From: CBDHFQ01 sp965262565
Lineage (GTDB): Bacteria > Bacteroidota > Bacteroidia > J057
Length of the DNA stretch: 64,000 nucleotides
Assembly (NCBI GenBank): GCA_965262565.1
Contig: CBDHFQ010000020.1
Coordinates: forward strand, 62,001-126,000
Reading direction: 5' to 3'
Each line of letters opens with the position of its first letter. The stretch's first letter is position 1. This document shows, one piece after another, positions 28,578 to 36,227 of the stretch. The position numbers and the translations under genes are program-made. Under the pieces are notes generated by a model that saw only the letters and a program-made list of their open reading frames with translations, had not been told where the DNA came from and did no database searches.

Positions 28578-28617
28578 AAAAAACGGGTGGAGCTCAGCTT
28601 CTACCCGTTTTTTTATT
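28578..28617. terminator. Bidirectional-looking terminator
   Basis: A-rich arm AAACGGGT pairs with ACCCGTTT, with an inner AGCT/AGCT stem, followed by seven Ts and preceded by an A run. It lies 30 bases after the giant protein gene. A smaller hairpin (CCTTCT/AGAAGG, 28561-28576) sits just before it. Confidence 0.8.
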
Positions 28618-28766
28618 TTACCTACTAAGATTTTACTTTACTTAAGTAAGTGGACAAATATTAACAACTGAATCTTAAGAATAAAGTACTGATGATCAAT
28701 ATGATTTTAATAATTTTTTGCCTGATTACTTATGTCCTCTTACTTAATTCTGGATCAATATCTTAG

Positions 28767-29147
28767 AGAAATCCTATTTTTTCGATCGAATGGAATGTAG
28801 GATCAACTTTATACCACGAGAGTGATTGGATAAAGAAAGAAAAGCCGAAGAACGATGAAGAAGTTAAAAAGCTCATGAGCGAAATTGATGAAGGTGAATC
28901 GGAAGCTATTGTCTTGGCCATCGAAATGGGAGCAGATTATCTGCTGATAGATGAAAGAATCGGTACAAACAAAGCCAGGGAAAAAGGATTGGAAACGATC
29001 GGATTACTTGGGGTTTTAATAAAAGCCAAAGAAAAGGGAATTATTGAAAAAGTAGAAACAATACTCGATGACTTGATGAATAAAGCAGGTTTTTGGATAG
29101 GAGAAAAATTAAAAGAGAGAGTATTGAAGGAAGTTAATGAAAGATAA
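28767..29147 (+). pseudogene. 5'-truncated DUF3368/PIN-like toxin gene remnant
   Basis: The frame open from 28767 encodes a C-terminal fragment of a DUF3368 protein (PIN-domain, VapC-related nuclease family; full length about 155-160 residues). Recognisable parts are the acidic motif DEGESEAIVLAIEMG, LLIDERIG, then GLLGVLIKAKEKG. The N-terminal PIN strand with the first catalytic Asp (usually SDTSPL) is absent, and no frame upstream supplies it. The first ATG is at 28875, so at most a 90-residue stub could be made. An attC-like palindrome begins 11 bases after the stop, so this looks like the tail of a gene cassette whose 5' part was lost. Nuclease activity is unlikely. Confidence 0.7.
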
Positions 29148-29158
29148 AACGCGGCACT

Positions 29159-29230
29159 GGTTACAACACCGTGCAGAACGGCCCGCCCTCCTAAACGTCG
29201 GGCCGTCGTCTGCACCATCTCGTTGTAGGT
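29159..29230 (+). repeat. attC-like recombination site 1 (imperfect palindrome)
   Basis: GGTTACAAC (29159-29167) and GTTGTAGGT (29222-29230) are near-complementary outer boxes. Between them GTGCAGA (29171-29177) plus ACGGCCCG (29178-29185) pairs with CGGGCCGT (29199-29206) plus TCTGCAC (29209-29215), leaving CG at 29207-29208 unpaired. Outer boxes ending in AAC and starting with GTT, together with extrahelical bases on one arm, are the hallmarks of integron attC sites. The stem is strikingly G+C-rich against its surroundings. The crossover would be between 29222 and 29223. Confidence 0.68.
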
Positions 29231-30321
29231 AATTAAAATGAACTCAATTGAAAGAAATATAAGTCGACTAAGCCTTCATGATTCTCACTTAGATAATCTT
29301 GAAAGAGATAGCGATTTGACAATTGCGACTTTTGATTGGGGTTATTTAGCCGATTACGTTGAGCAAGGGTACGAAAAAGGAATTGTGCTCGGCAGATGTA
29401 GATTCAAAATTAAAGGAATAAATAACGAGGAATTTAGAGTATACAGACAAGAGGGAAAAGAATACGAAATTGAAAAAGTCCCAGATGATATAACTGACTG
29501 TTGGGATGAAATAGCAAATACAGGAATTGATGAATTAAAACAGGAAATCAAATTGGATGGAATGTTTACACGTGATTCAGAAAGCAATTGGATTGAATGG
29601 AAATTCTGTTATGAATCAATTGAATTAGAGTGGTATTCTTTCATTACTAATGAAGAATGGACTAAGGGGATTCTTCCACCAAGCGTTCATAGAAAATTAG
29701 ATTCACTACCTGTATATGGAGATATGTATGTTCCAATTTCAGAATCAGGTGAACCCTTTTATAATGAGGGGTTTGTAATTGAATTTAATGATGGGATTAA
29801 AACATGGGTAGCAAACTTTCAACTAGGACTTTCAGATTTGAATTTCACATATGAATTCTCAGATGAAAGAGTATTGGTAGTTGCAGGAGGAAAAGCATAT
29901 TTAATGAACCCTAAATCTAAAACACCCATTAAAATATTTGGTGGAGGGTATAATAATTTAATCATTTATGGTCAAACATTGATATTTTCGGATGATGTCA
30001 GTGTTGATTTCATCAATGAAAATGGAATAATATGGGAATCACCTAGGATTTCTTTTGACGGTATTGATGATTTAAAAATTGAAAACAGAATTCTAATTGG
30101 TAAATCTTATGACCCAATGAATGACGCAGATGAATGGGTGGATTTTTCAATAAACATTGACACTAAAGAAGTTCAGGGAGGTAGTTACAGAAAATATTAC
30201 CTAGATACAGGACAACCAATAAAAAAGAAGCCTTGGTGGAAATTAAAATAAATAACATACCTACAACACTCTATATGAAATCATAGCACCCTTCGGGATG
30301 CTACGCTTCATATACTAAATG
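29223..30321 (+). mobile_element. Integron-type gene cassette, 1,099 bases, one gene
   Basis: The element runs from the predicted crossover G^TT of site 1 to that of site 2. It carries one gene in the normal cassette orientation, with its start 15 bases after the left crossover and its 3' end next to the attC-like site. Its first bases (with the G, GTTGTAGGT) are the exact reverse complement of the first box of its own terminal site, ACCTACAAC (30259-30267). In the excised circle these two would form one matched site, as expected for a genuine cassette. No integrase gene or attI-like array is present in the window. Confidence 0.65.
29238..30251 (+). CDS. Cassette-borne hypothetical protein
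   Basis: A 337-residue soluble protein of no family I recognise. There is no signal peptide or TM segment. The N-terminal third begins LSLHDSHLDNLERD and has alternating strands with many acidic residues. The C-terminal two thirds look all-beta, with repeated hydrophobic strands (VLVVAGGKAYLMNP, NLIIYGQTLIFSDDV), possibly a small propeller or beta-sandwich. The tail GQPIKKKPWWKLK is basic and aromatic. The gene starts 15 bases inside the cassette and is followed 7 bases after its stop by the second attC-like site. A role in defence or as an immunity protein would fit cassette cargo generally, but nothing in the sequence shows it. Confidence 0.8.
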   Translation: MNSIERNISRLSLHDSHLDNLERDSDLTIATFDWGYLADYVEQGYEKGIVLGRCRFKIKGINNEEFRVYRQEGKEYEIEKVPDDITDCWDEIANTGIDELKQEIKLDGMFTRDSESNWIEWKFCYESIELEWYSFITNEEWTKGILPPSVHRKLDSLPVYGDMYVPISESGEPFYNEGFVIEFNDGIKTWVANFQLGLSDLNFTYEFSDERVLVVAGGKAYLMNPKSKTPIKIFGGGYNNLIIYGQTLIFSDDVSVDFINENGIIWESPRISFDGIDDLKIENRILIGKSYDPMNDADEWVDFSINIDTKEVQGGSYRKYYLDTGQPIKKKPWWKLK

Positions 30322-30329
30322 TTAGATAG
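30259..30329 (+). repeat. attC-like recombination site 2 (imperfect palindrome)
   Basis: The left box ACCTACAAC (30259-30267) and right box GTTAGAT (30321-30327, matching the GTTRRRY consensus) flank a hairpin. TATATGAA (30272-30279) pairs with TTCATATA (30307-30314), TAGCA (30284-30288) with TGCTA (30299-30303), and the loop is near TTCG. The spacer between the stems is four bases on the left and three on the right, giving extrahelical asymmetry. The predicted crossover is between 30321 and 30322. Confidence 0.68.
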
Positions 30330-30333
30330 CTAC

Positions 30334-31251
30334 TTATAGGGCAGATAGAGAGGGAACTACATTATCCTGAATGTCCCATCCCGCTGTTGATGCCCCAGCC
30401 TGATAAGCACTCTCCAAAAAACTCAACAACGTGTTCGTAGGATCATCCGTATTTCGAATATCTTCATAAGCAACTAATGCCATAGGACTTCCATTGCTAT
30501 CTATCCATGAGGCTGCCTCAGGAGCGAGTGCCTTCTGGTTAATGCCATCAGGTGCTGGATAGGTATATGAATAAAAAGCCGGATACTGAACTTGTGGATC
30601 TCCTGACCAAAAACCAAAACTAACTACCTCGTGCGAATAGGCATCTTTATCTGCTACAGTACTTTCCGAAGGTAAGGGCGTTGTCTTTTTTCCAGAAAAT
30701 CGAGTAACAGCTAAATCCATATGGTGCCAGTAAATGTGGACGGGACTGGTTTTTCCATAATATTTTCCGCTAAAATCCTTGAAGGTACTATCTACCCAAA
30801 GCAAGATTTTCCAAAAGCGCTCTATATACTGATGATCATAGAAATGATAATCGGTAATTTCTTTAAACGGTTTCTTGGGACTTAAATCATACGGCTCCTT
30901 CATAATATGTAGGTTCACATCCAGATCCCCCAGAATATCTATCATCTTATGATAGAAAGATGCTACAGAAAGTCCTTCACGCAAAGGAAAGCTATAACAT
31001 CCCTGTTGACTGGAATAGACTTCCAACTGGTGCTGCAGAAAATTTAATTGAATTTCAAACTGATCCATACCGCCATTACAAGGCATACTACTGGTGGTAA
31101 TTCCCTTAGAATTGACATATAAGGTGATGTACCACCAGTGGTTTTTCCTTGGCATTTGATTCAGTCTAATCTTCCCAATGATCTGTAGATAAAGATGAAG
31201 CGTTCTTTGGGTTTGTTCCCATTCTGCATAAGGTAAATCAGGTAAGCTCAT
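30334..31251 (-). CDS. DUF5996 family protein
   Basis: A 305-residue cytoplasmic protein that matches the DUF5996 pattern: WEQTQRTLHLYLQIIGKIRL near the start, then NHWWYITLYVNSKGITTSSMP, FEIQLNFLQHQLEV, and late motifs EVVSFGFWSGD and PAFYSYTYPAP. The conserved Trp and His residues suggest an enzyme, but no activity has been assigned to my knowledge. Its stop codon lies only 12 bases from the predicted crossover of attC-like site 2, so the cassette was inserted right at the 3' end of this gene without disrupting it. The gene upstream on the other strand diverges. Confidence 0.82.
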   Translation of the reverse strand: MSLPDLPYAEWEQTQRTLHLYLQIIGKIRLNQMPRKNHWWYITLYVNSKGITTSSMPCNGGMDQFEIQLNFLQHQLEVYSSQQGCYSFPLREGLSVASFYHKMIDILGDLDVNLHIMKEPYDLSPKKPFKEITDYHFYDHQYIERFWKILLWVDSTFKDFSGKYYGKTSPVHIYWHHMDLAVTRFSGKKTTPLPSESTVADKDAYSHEVVSFGFWSGDPQVQYPAFYSYTYPAPDGINQKALAPEAASWIDSNGSPMALVAYEDIRNTDDPTNTLLSFLESAYQAGASTAGWDIQDNVVPSLSAL

Positions 31252-31372
31252 ATATATTTTAAATTAGCTGGTAATTTGTTCAAAAATAATTCAAGTCTGT
31301 TCAATTAAAGACAGTTTTCAAAACATTCACGCTTGTAATTTGATTTTTTCAGTGAAAATATTATTTACAAGC

Positions 31373-32158
31373 ATGAAAAAATATCAACCTTTTCACCAAT
31401 TAAGCTGGAACATCTTATTCTATATCGTAATCATTTATTCCACAGCCATAGCCCAGGAAACTCCCGATGAGTTTAACAAAGTGTTAGAGGCACACGGTGG
31501 GTTGGACAACTGGCAAGCTAAAGGTTCACTAGCATATCATGTGGAGTCCATGTCAGCTGGCAAGAAAAACCTCGAAGAGTACATCATTAATTTGCACACT
31601 AGACATGAGAAGATCGTTGGAGATAATTATGAAATGGGATTTGATGGAAAGGAATATTGGCAATGGGTGAAAGATGAAAAAATGGACGAAAAGAATCCCC
31701 GCTTTTTCACGAACTTACAGTTTTATTTCTTCGCTATGCCATTTGTTCTGGCTGATCCTGGGGTCAACATTGAATCTTTGGGATTGAAAGAAGTTGAAGG
31801 AAAGCCATATCATGGATTTAAAGCTACTTTTGATGCTGGGGTGGGAGAAGCCCCTGAAGATCAATATATTTTATATGTGGAAAGAGAATCGTACCAACTA
31901 ACTTATTTACTTTACTCCGTTACATTTTTTAACAAAGAACGAGCTAATTCTTATTCTGCCAGAGCATATAAAGATTGGCATGAAGTAGATGGATTATTGG
32001 TCCCTAAAGAAATCATAAGACATAAGTGGGATAATGAGAACGATAGATTGGGAGAGGAAGTAGGAATAGTAAGATATCCTTTTGTAGAATTTAAGGAAGA
32101 AATACCCGATGAAGGAACCTTTTCCCCTCCGACTCAGGCAAAAACTGAGCCTAAGTAA
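31373..32158 (+). CDS. Exported LolA-like/DUF6503-type protein
   Basis: 261 residues from ATG 31373; an upstream non-ATG start at 31340 would only lengthen the leader. The signal peptide has a hydrophobic core (NILFYIVIIYSTAIAQ). The mature part begins EVLEAHGG-like (KVLEAHGGLDNW), a beginning shared by LolA/LolB-related Bacteroidota proteins, and continues with a beta-rich half-barrel (YEMGFDGKEYWQW, YILYVERESYQLTYLLYS, DGLLVPKEI). The ligand is unknown; the fold suggests binding a lipid or other hydrophobic molecule. The alpha/beta hydrolase gene follows 81 bases later on the same strand. Confidence 0.72.
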   Translation: MKKYQPFHQLSWNILFYIVIIYSTAIAQETPDEFNKVLEAHGGLDNWQAKGSLAYHVESMSAGKKNLEEYIINLHTRHEKIVGDNYEMGFDGKEYWQWVKDEKMDEKNPRFFTNLQFYFFAMPFVLADPGVNIESLGLKEVEGKPYHGFKATFDAGVGEAPEDQYILYVERESYQLTYLLYSVTFFNKERANSYSARAYKDWHEVDGLLVPKEIIRHKWDNENDRLGEEVGIVRYPFVEFKEEIPDEGTFSPPTQAKTEPK

Positions 32159-32239
32159 TTAGTTGAATAGCAAATAGATGGTCTTCCCTTGAAACGTTTT
32201 GCCTATAGTCATTCGTAAAAAGAGTAAAACAATGAGCAT

Positions 32240-33289
32240 ATGCGCTATATATTAGGTTTGTGTACATGTGTGGTTGTAATTTATTTTTACAATAGACCGC
32301 AGGAGAATCAATATAAGAATGAAAAGCGTTTAGATAACATAAAGCTGTCTACCTTTGAGCAAGATATTTTCGACAGACTGGAGAGACTGGAAAAGCGATA
32401 CGAAGACTTATCTGTTGATAAGCTTTCGAAAAGAGGCAAGGATGTGGAAGTAGCAGCTCATTCCATTCAATATACTATTGACGAAATAAATAAGGCAAAA
32501 GAAGAGGTGTGGGCCAATGGGTCAAAACTAGCTTCTATCTTACCTAATGTAGCAAAGGATTTATTACTCGCTGAGGAATTAACGGCATCTTTAGAAAAGT
32601 GGTATGCTCCTTTTGCGCATAGAAAAGGGGATATGCGTTTGGCGTATAAACCGAATGAGGCAGGTACTCTGGAACCGTTTAGACTATATATTCCTGAAGA
32701 ACTGAATCTAAAAAAGCAGCTGTCTTTAGTTGTAGGATTGCATGGAAGGAGTGGAGATGAAAACAGTTTGCTGGATTCTTATGGAGATAGAAATACAGGA
32801 AGAAATATCACGAAGTACTGGTGCGATGAATTTGGATATATCCTTGTGAGTCCCAGAGGAGGAGGACCTGGTTCCGGATATAAAGATGAAGCAGCAGAAG
32901 ATGTGGTTGCGGTTACTGACATAATGAAAGAAATCTATGCTATTGAAACTGATCAGGTATTTTTGATGGGGCATTCTATGGGAGGTGGAGGAACTATGCT
33001 CATTGGATTAAAACATCCTGAGCTATATCGTGCCTTAGCACCTATTGGAGGAGGACTCTGGGTGGCAGGAGGAATAAAAAACCTGAGTGAAGAAGCCAGG
33101 CAGTTACCTGTGAGATATTATCATGGGACGGCTGATAATATTGTTCCGGCTGATCCTCGTGCATTGCAACAGACGAAGGAAATCTTAAGTAATTTTCAAT
33201 TCATCTCCCTTAAAGGAGCCAATCATTCTGAGGTGTATTATGAAGCCCTTCCCCACATGTTTCGCTTTTTTGATCAACTAAAACGATAA
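32240..33289 (+). CDS. Membrane-tethered or exported alpha/beta hydrolase (esterase/peptidase type)
   Basis: 349 residues. A short hydrophobic N-terminus (YILGLCTCVVVIYFY) probably serves as signal or anchor. A charged helical region (30-120) precedes the hydrolase domain. The catalytic triad is readable: Ser246 in GHSMGGG, Asp299 in YHGTADNIVPADP, His329 in GANHSEV. The oxyanion region is LHGRSGDENS. This arrangement resembles PHB-depolymerase/feruloyl-esterase-like and prolyl-oligopeptidase-like hydrolases, and the substrate cannot be named. The gene converges on the FAD oxidoreductase with a gap of only three bases. Confidence 0.85.
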   Translation: MRYILGLCTCVVVIYFYNRPQENQYKNEKRLDNIKLSTFEQDIFDRLERLEKRYEDLSVDKLSKRGKDVEVAAHSIQYTIDEINKAKEEVWANGSKLASILPNVAKDLLLAEELTASLEKWYAPFAHRKGDMRLAYKPNEAGTLEPFRLYIPEELNLKKQLSLVVGLHGRSGDENSLLDSYGDRNTGRNITKYWCDEFGYILVSPRGGGPGSGYKDEAAEDVVAVTDIMKEIYAIETDQVFLMGHSMGGGGTMLIGLKHPELYRALAPIGGGLWVAGGIKNLSEEARQLPVRYYHGTADNIVPADPRALQQTKEILSNFQFISLKGANHSEVYYEALPHMFRFFDQLKR

Positions 33290-33292
33290 GAA

Positions 33293-34957
33293 TTAAGGGG
33301 TAATTTCTAGTATTTGGCCATCTTCAAGCAATTGTTTTTTTAGTGCTTCATATGGAACATCTTGTACAGCTATTTGATTATCCATGGCAATAATAGCAGC
33401 TGTAGTAGCAGATTGGCCCAACACCATAAAAACTGGCTCCATTCTAATAGAACCAAAAGCGATATGAGAAGCTGAGACTGCTACAGGAACCAAGAGATTG
33501 GTACATTCCTCTTTTTGGGGAATAATTGCACCATAATCAATAGGGTAGGGGCCTCCCGGATTGATCTGTACATCTCCTTCATTCTTTACTAACCCCTCTT
33601 CATTAATATATCTCATTACATTATGGGAATCCATATTATATGAACCCATACCGACAGATCTTTCAGTAGGAATAAGTCGTCTGAGATGCCTTTCATTTAC
33701 GACCAGGTCTCCAATCATTCTCCTGGCCTCCCTGATGTATATTTGGCGTGGCCAATGATCCGTATCTGTAAATTCATCTTTTGACAGGCCCCATTGTGAT
33801 AACTCACTTTGAACATCTTCAGGCACCCTTGGATCGTTGGCCAGGAAATAAAACAGCCCTAATTGGTACTGTTTATGTTCTTCCAGTATATCTCTTCGCT
33901 TATCATAGGAAGCTTCGGGATAACCATAATTCATTCCTATGTTGTCCGTACTAAAGGGACCGTGGTTATTCGTATCCGTTTTTTTGTTTGGGATGGGATC
34001 AAATTTACGTAAGCCTTCTCTCCAGCCAGCGTTTAGAACCCTGAGGAGTAATTCGTAATGAGTGGAATCGTAATTTTGTGGCCGCTCAAAAGGTACTCTA
34101 TTCTCTGGAACTTTAGTCATAGCTAAGCGATAACAATATGCCTGAACTCTATGATCACCTGTACCATCTGGACCTGGATGTTCATTGGGAATTCTGGCCA
34201 CCATTCCGCTACTTGGGTCTCCTGGCACTACATAGGGGTCTATGTCCATGGTAAATTGGTGTTTAACGGCATGTTGAGTTTGTATACCATTAAGGGTTTC
34301 ACCGTAAGTATCATTGGATTCTCTTCCAACGATATAAGATACTCCCGCTGCAGCCATTAAATCACCTTCATAAGTAGCATCAATAAATATGTTTCCTTTA
34401 TATGTTTCTCCGCTGAGCATTTGAATAGCAGTGATTTTCGTTCCATCCATTGACACTCCCTGTTCTCTGTCCAGCCATTGATTTCTTTGTACCGTTACAT
34501 TGTACTCCTTCAATAAATCTTCATACACTTCTTCTGCTACATGAGGCTCAAAGGTCCACATCGTCTCAGATTCATCATCTATGGCTTTACCCCCCTGACC
34601 CTGATTGTTAAATTCCTCTTTAGGTTGCCACTTCCACCTGGAGGGAGACTGATATTTTTCCCAGATTCTGTGATAAAAGGAACGGCTTAATCCTCCAATG
34701 ACATGTTTTTTTCCCGCATCTGTCCAACCTAATCCGCTGGTGGTCATTCCCCCTATATGCTCATCCGGAGAAACGATGATAACGGTTTTATCTTTTTTAC
34801 TGGCCTGGACCGCTGCAATGACAGCTGCAGAAGTACCTCCATATATAACAATGTCATAGGATGGCTGAGCATGCAACCTTGTTACGAGAAAAAAATGGAA
34901 AGTAACACATAAACCAAAAAGTGTATTCCCTAAGGTGAAAGAGGAGTAGATTTTCAT
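33293..34957 (-). CDS. Secreted FAD-dependent oxidoreductase (FAD_oxidored family)
   Basis: 554 residues with a signal peptide (to about residue 31, RLHAQ). A dinucleotide-binding fold follows at once: YDIVIYGGTSAAVIAAVQA, with GGTSAA standing in for GxGxxG, then IGGMTTSGLGWTD and GGLSRSFYHRI, which are typical of the PF12831 group found in environmental Bacteroidota and Planctomycetes. The segment FIDATYEGDLMAAAGV is the second FAD contact. The C-terminal GxIRMEPVFMVLGQSA region completes the cofactor site. The substrate is unknown and relatives are often annotated near polysaccharide loci. It is monocistronic and convergent with the hydrolase gene. Confidence 0.88.
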   Translation of the reverse strand: MKIYSSFTLGNTLFGLCVTFHFFLVTRLHAQPSYDIVIYGGTSAAVIAAVQASKKDKTVIIVSPDEHIGGMTTSGLGWTDAGKKHVIGGLSRSFYHRIWEKYQSPSRWKWQPKEEFNNQGQGGKAIDDESETMWTFEPHVAEEVYEDLLKEYNVTVQRNQWLDREQGVSMDGTKITAIQMLSGETYKGNIFIDATYEGDLMAAAGVSYIVGRESNDTYGETLNGIQTQHAVKHQFTMDIDPYVVPGDPSSGMVARIPNEHPGPDGTGDHRVQAYCYRLAMTKVPENRVPFERPQNYDSTHYELLLRVLNAGWREGLRKFDPIPNKKTDTNNHGPFSTDNIGMNYGYPEASYDKRRDILEEHKQYQLGLFYFLANDPRVPEDVQSELSQWGLSKDEFTDTDHWPRQIYIREARRMIGDLVVNERHLRRLIPTERSVGMGSYNMDSHNVMRYINEEGLVKNEGDVQINPGGPYPIDYGAIIPQKEECTNLLVPVAVSASHIAFGSIRMEPVFMVLGQSATTAAIIAMDNQIAVQDVPYEALKKQLLEDGQILEITP

Positions 34958-35066
34958 AGTTTTCCATTTAGGGTAAGCTGTAGCACCTAAGAACAGATTA
35001 ATCTATTCCTGATGTTACGAAACATTGGGCTCGGATAAAAAAAAAGAGAAAAATTTTCTTGAATAT

Positions 35067-35663
35067 TTATGGAACTATCCAATGAGATGTCACCAAACGG
35101 GCTTGATTCCATTCCCAGTAAGCTCTTTGGTGTCCTTCTCTACGCAGCCATAGCCAATCCATATGGGAGATGTGCGTTTTAATTACAACGAAATTTTTTC
35201 GCCATTTTTCCTGGTCCTCTTCACTCATATTCTCCTTTCTCGAATAGGTGTTTATCCCTTCATCTGCTTGTTGAATAACGGTCCCAGGTGGCAGGACAGC
35301 ACTATAGTTTTTCCTACTACCAGAAGATAGGTGCAGCCAATGATCCATAGCTACTTCGTCCTCAGTATGAAGAGTAGCCGTTCCTTTGCATCTGAGTTGA
35401 ATTCGTTGCTTGTCGTGCCAAAACACCCATCCTACTCTGAGGTCATGATGAAGATCCTCTATTTTTTGAGCTCTTATGTCAGAATAACAAATAATAACGG
35501 GTGGGTCGGAAAGGACTTTTCTCAATATCACAGTTCTTGCATTAGGGCCACTTTTTCCTGTTGTACATATGATTCCTTGATGTAGAGGAGACTTTGCATC
35601 TACTACCCCTCTTTTAAGCAGAGACCAGGAAGAATCGTGTATGTCCTTTAAATCGTTCCACAT
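35067..35663 (-). CDS. Pyridoxamine 5'-phosphate oxidase-like flavoprotein
   Basis: A 198-residue split-barrel FMN-binding protein. The N-terminal half contains RTVILRKVLSDPP and SDIRAQKIEDL, corresponding to the FMN phosphate-binding R-x-V-x-L-[RK] strand and the following loop of the PNPOx family. WVFWHDKQRIQLRCKGTATL is the core barrel. The C-terminus (HISHMDWLWLRREGHQRAYWEW) resembles the PNPOx dimerisation region. It is shorter than PdxH (about 215 residues), so it may act on another substrate or bind heme or flavin without making PLP. Confidence 0.82.
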   Translation of the reverse strand: MWNDLKDIHDSSWSLLKRGVVDAKSPLHQGIICTTGKSGPNARTVILRKVLSDPPVIICYSDIRAQKIEDLHHDLRVGWVFWHDKQRIQLRCKGTATLHTEDEVAMDHWLHLSSGSRKNYSAVLPPGTVIQQADEGINTYSRKENMSEEDQEKWRKNFVVIKTHISHMDWLWLRREGHQRAYWEWNQARLVTSHWIVP

Positions 35664-35854
35664 AATTAATTTAGGTCAGAAGGTTATGTTTTAGAAGTTA
35701 ACCTGCAGAATCTCCTAGAGTTTATGAATGCTGGAAAGAACAACAGGAGCAGGGATTCGAGGAATGTTTGATTCGATTGTAAATAAAAAATTAAAATTTA
35801 TTCTTAATTGGTATATTTCTAATTGTAAATAATTTTTCAACATAAATAAAGCTG

Positions 35855-36166
35855 ATGGCAAAAATTGAAACTATTCTGCGACCTCAGGCACCGTCCATTG
35901 ATCCTAGAATAAGTGTAGTAGTTTTAGCGCAAGTTTCTGACTATCATCAGCCTATACGACTGGAAATGGGATCATTTAAATTAGGGCCACTTCATGTAAA
36001 ACTCATTTCAAAGGAAGATATCGTCATTTTTGATCGGATCCAACATATAGAGCATTCCACTTGGGAATTAATAGTAAAGATTCGCGATTTGAAATCTGGA
36101 GTGTACCATTGTATTGTTGATGATGATTTTTTTGTTCAGATTAAAGAGCTCAAAATTCCTGCATAA
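35855..36166 (+). CDS. Small hypothetical beta-rich protein
   Basis: A 103-residue protein with no signal peptide or TM segment. Alternating hydrophobic strands (ISVVVLAQV, IRLEMGSFKLGPLHVKLIS, WELIVKIRDLKSGVYHCIV) suggest a single beta-sandwich. I recognise no family. The ATG at 35855 follows an A+T-rich stretch, and the helicase gene starts 62 bases after its stop on the same strand, so they may share a transcript. Confidence 0.55.
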   Translation: MAKIETILRPQAPSIDPRISVVVLAQVSDYHQPIRLEMGSFKLGPLHVKLISKEDIVIFDRIQHIEHSTWELIVKIRDLKSGVYHCIVDDDFFVQIKELKIPA

Positions 36167-36227
36167 ATATTGATGTGTTTGTTACTTCATTTTCAGCTTC
36201 CTATCTTATATCTTTTAAGCTGTTTAT

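Noticed and set aside
28561..28617. Possible CRISPR or repeat array because of several inverted elements
   Set aside because: There are only two single hairpins, which read as terminators; no repeated spacer structure exists in the window.
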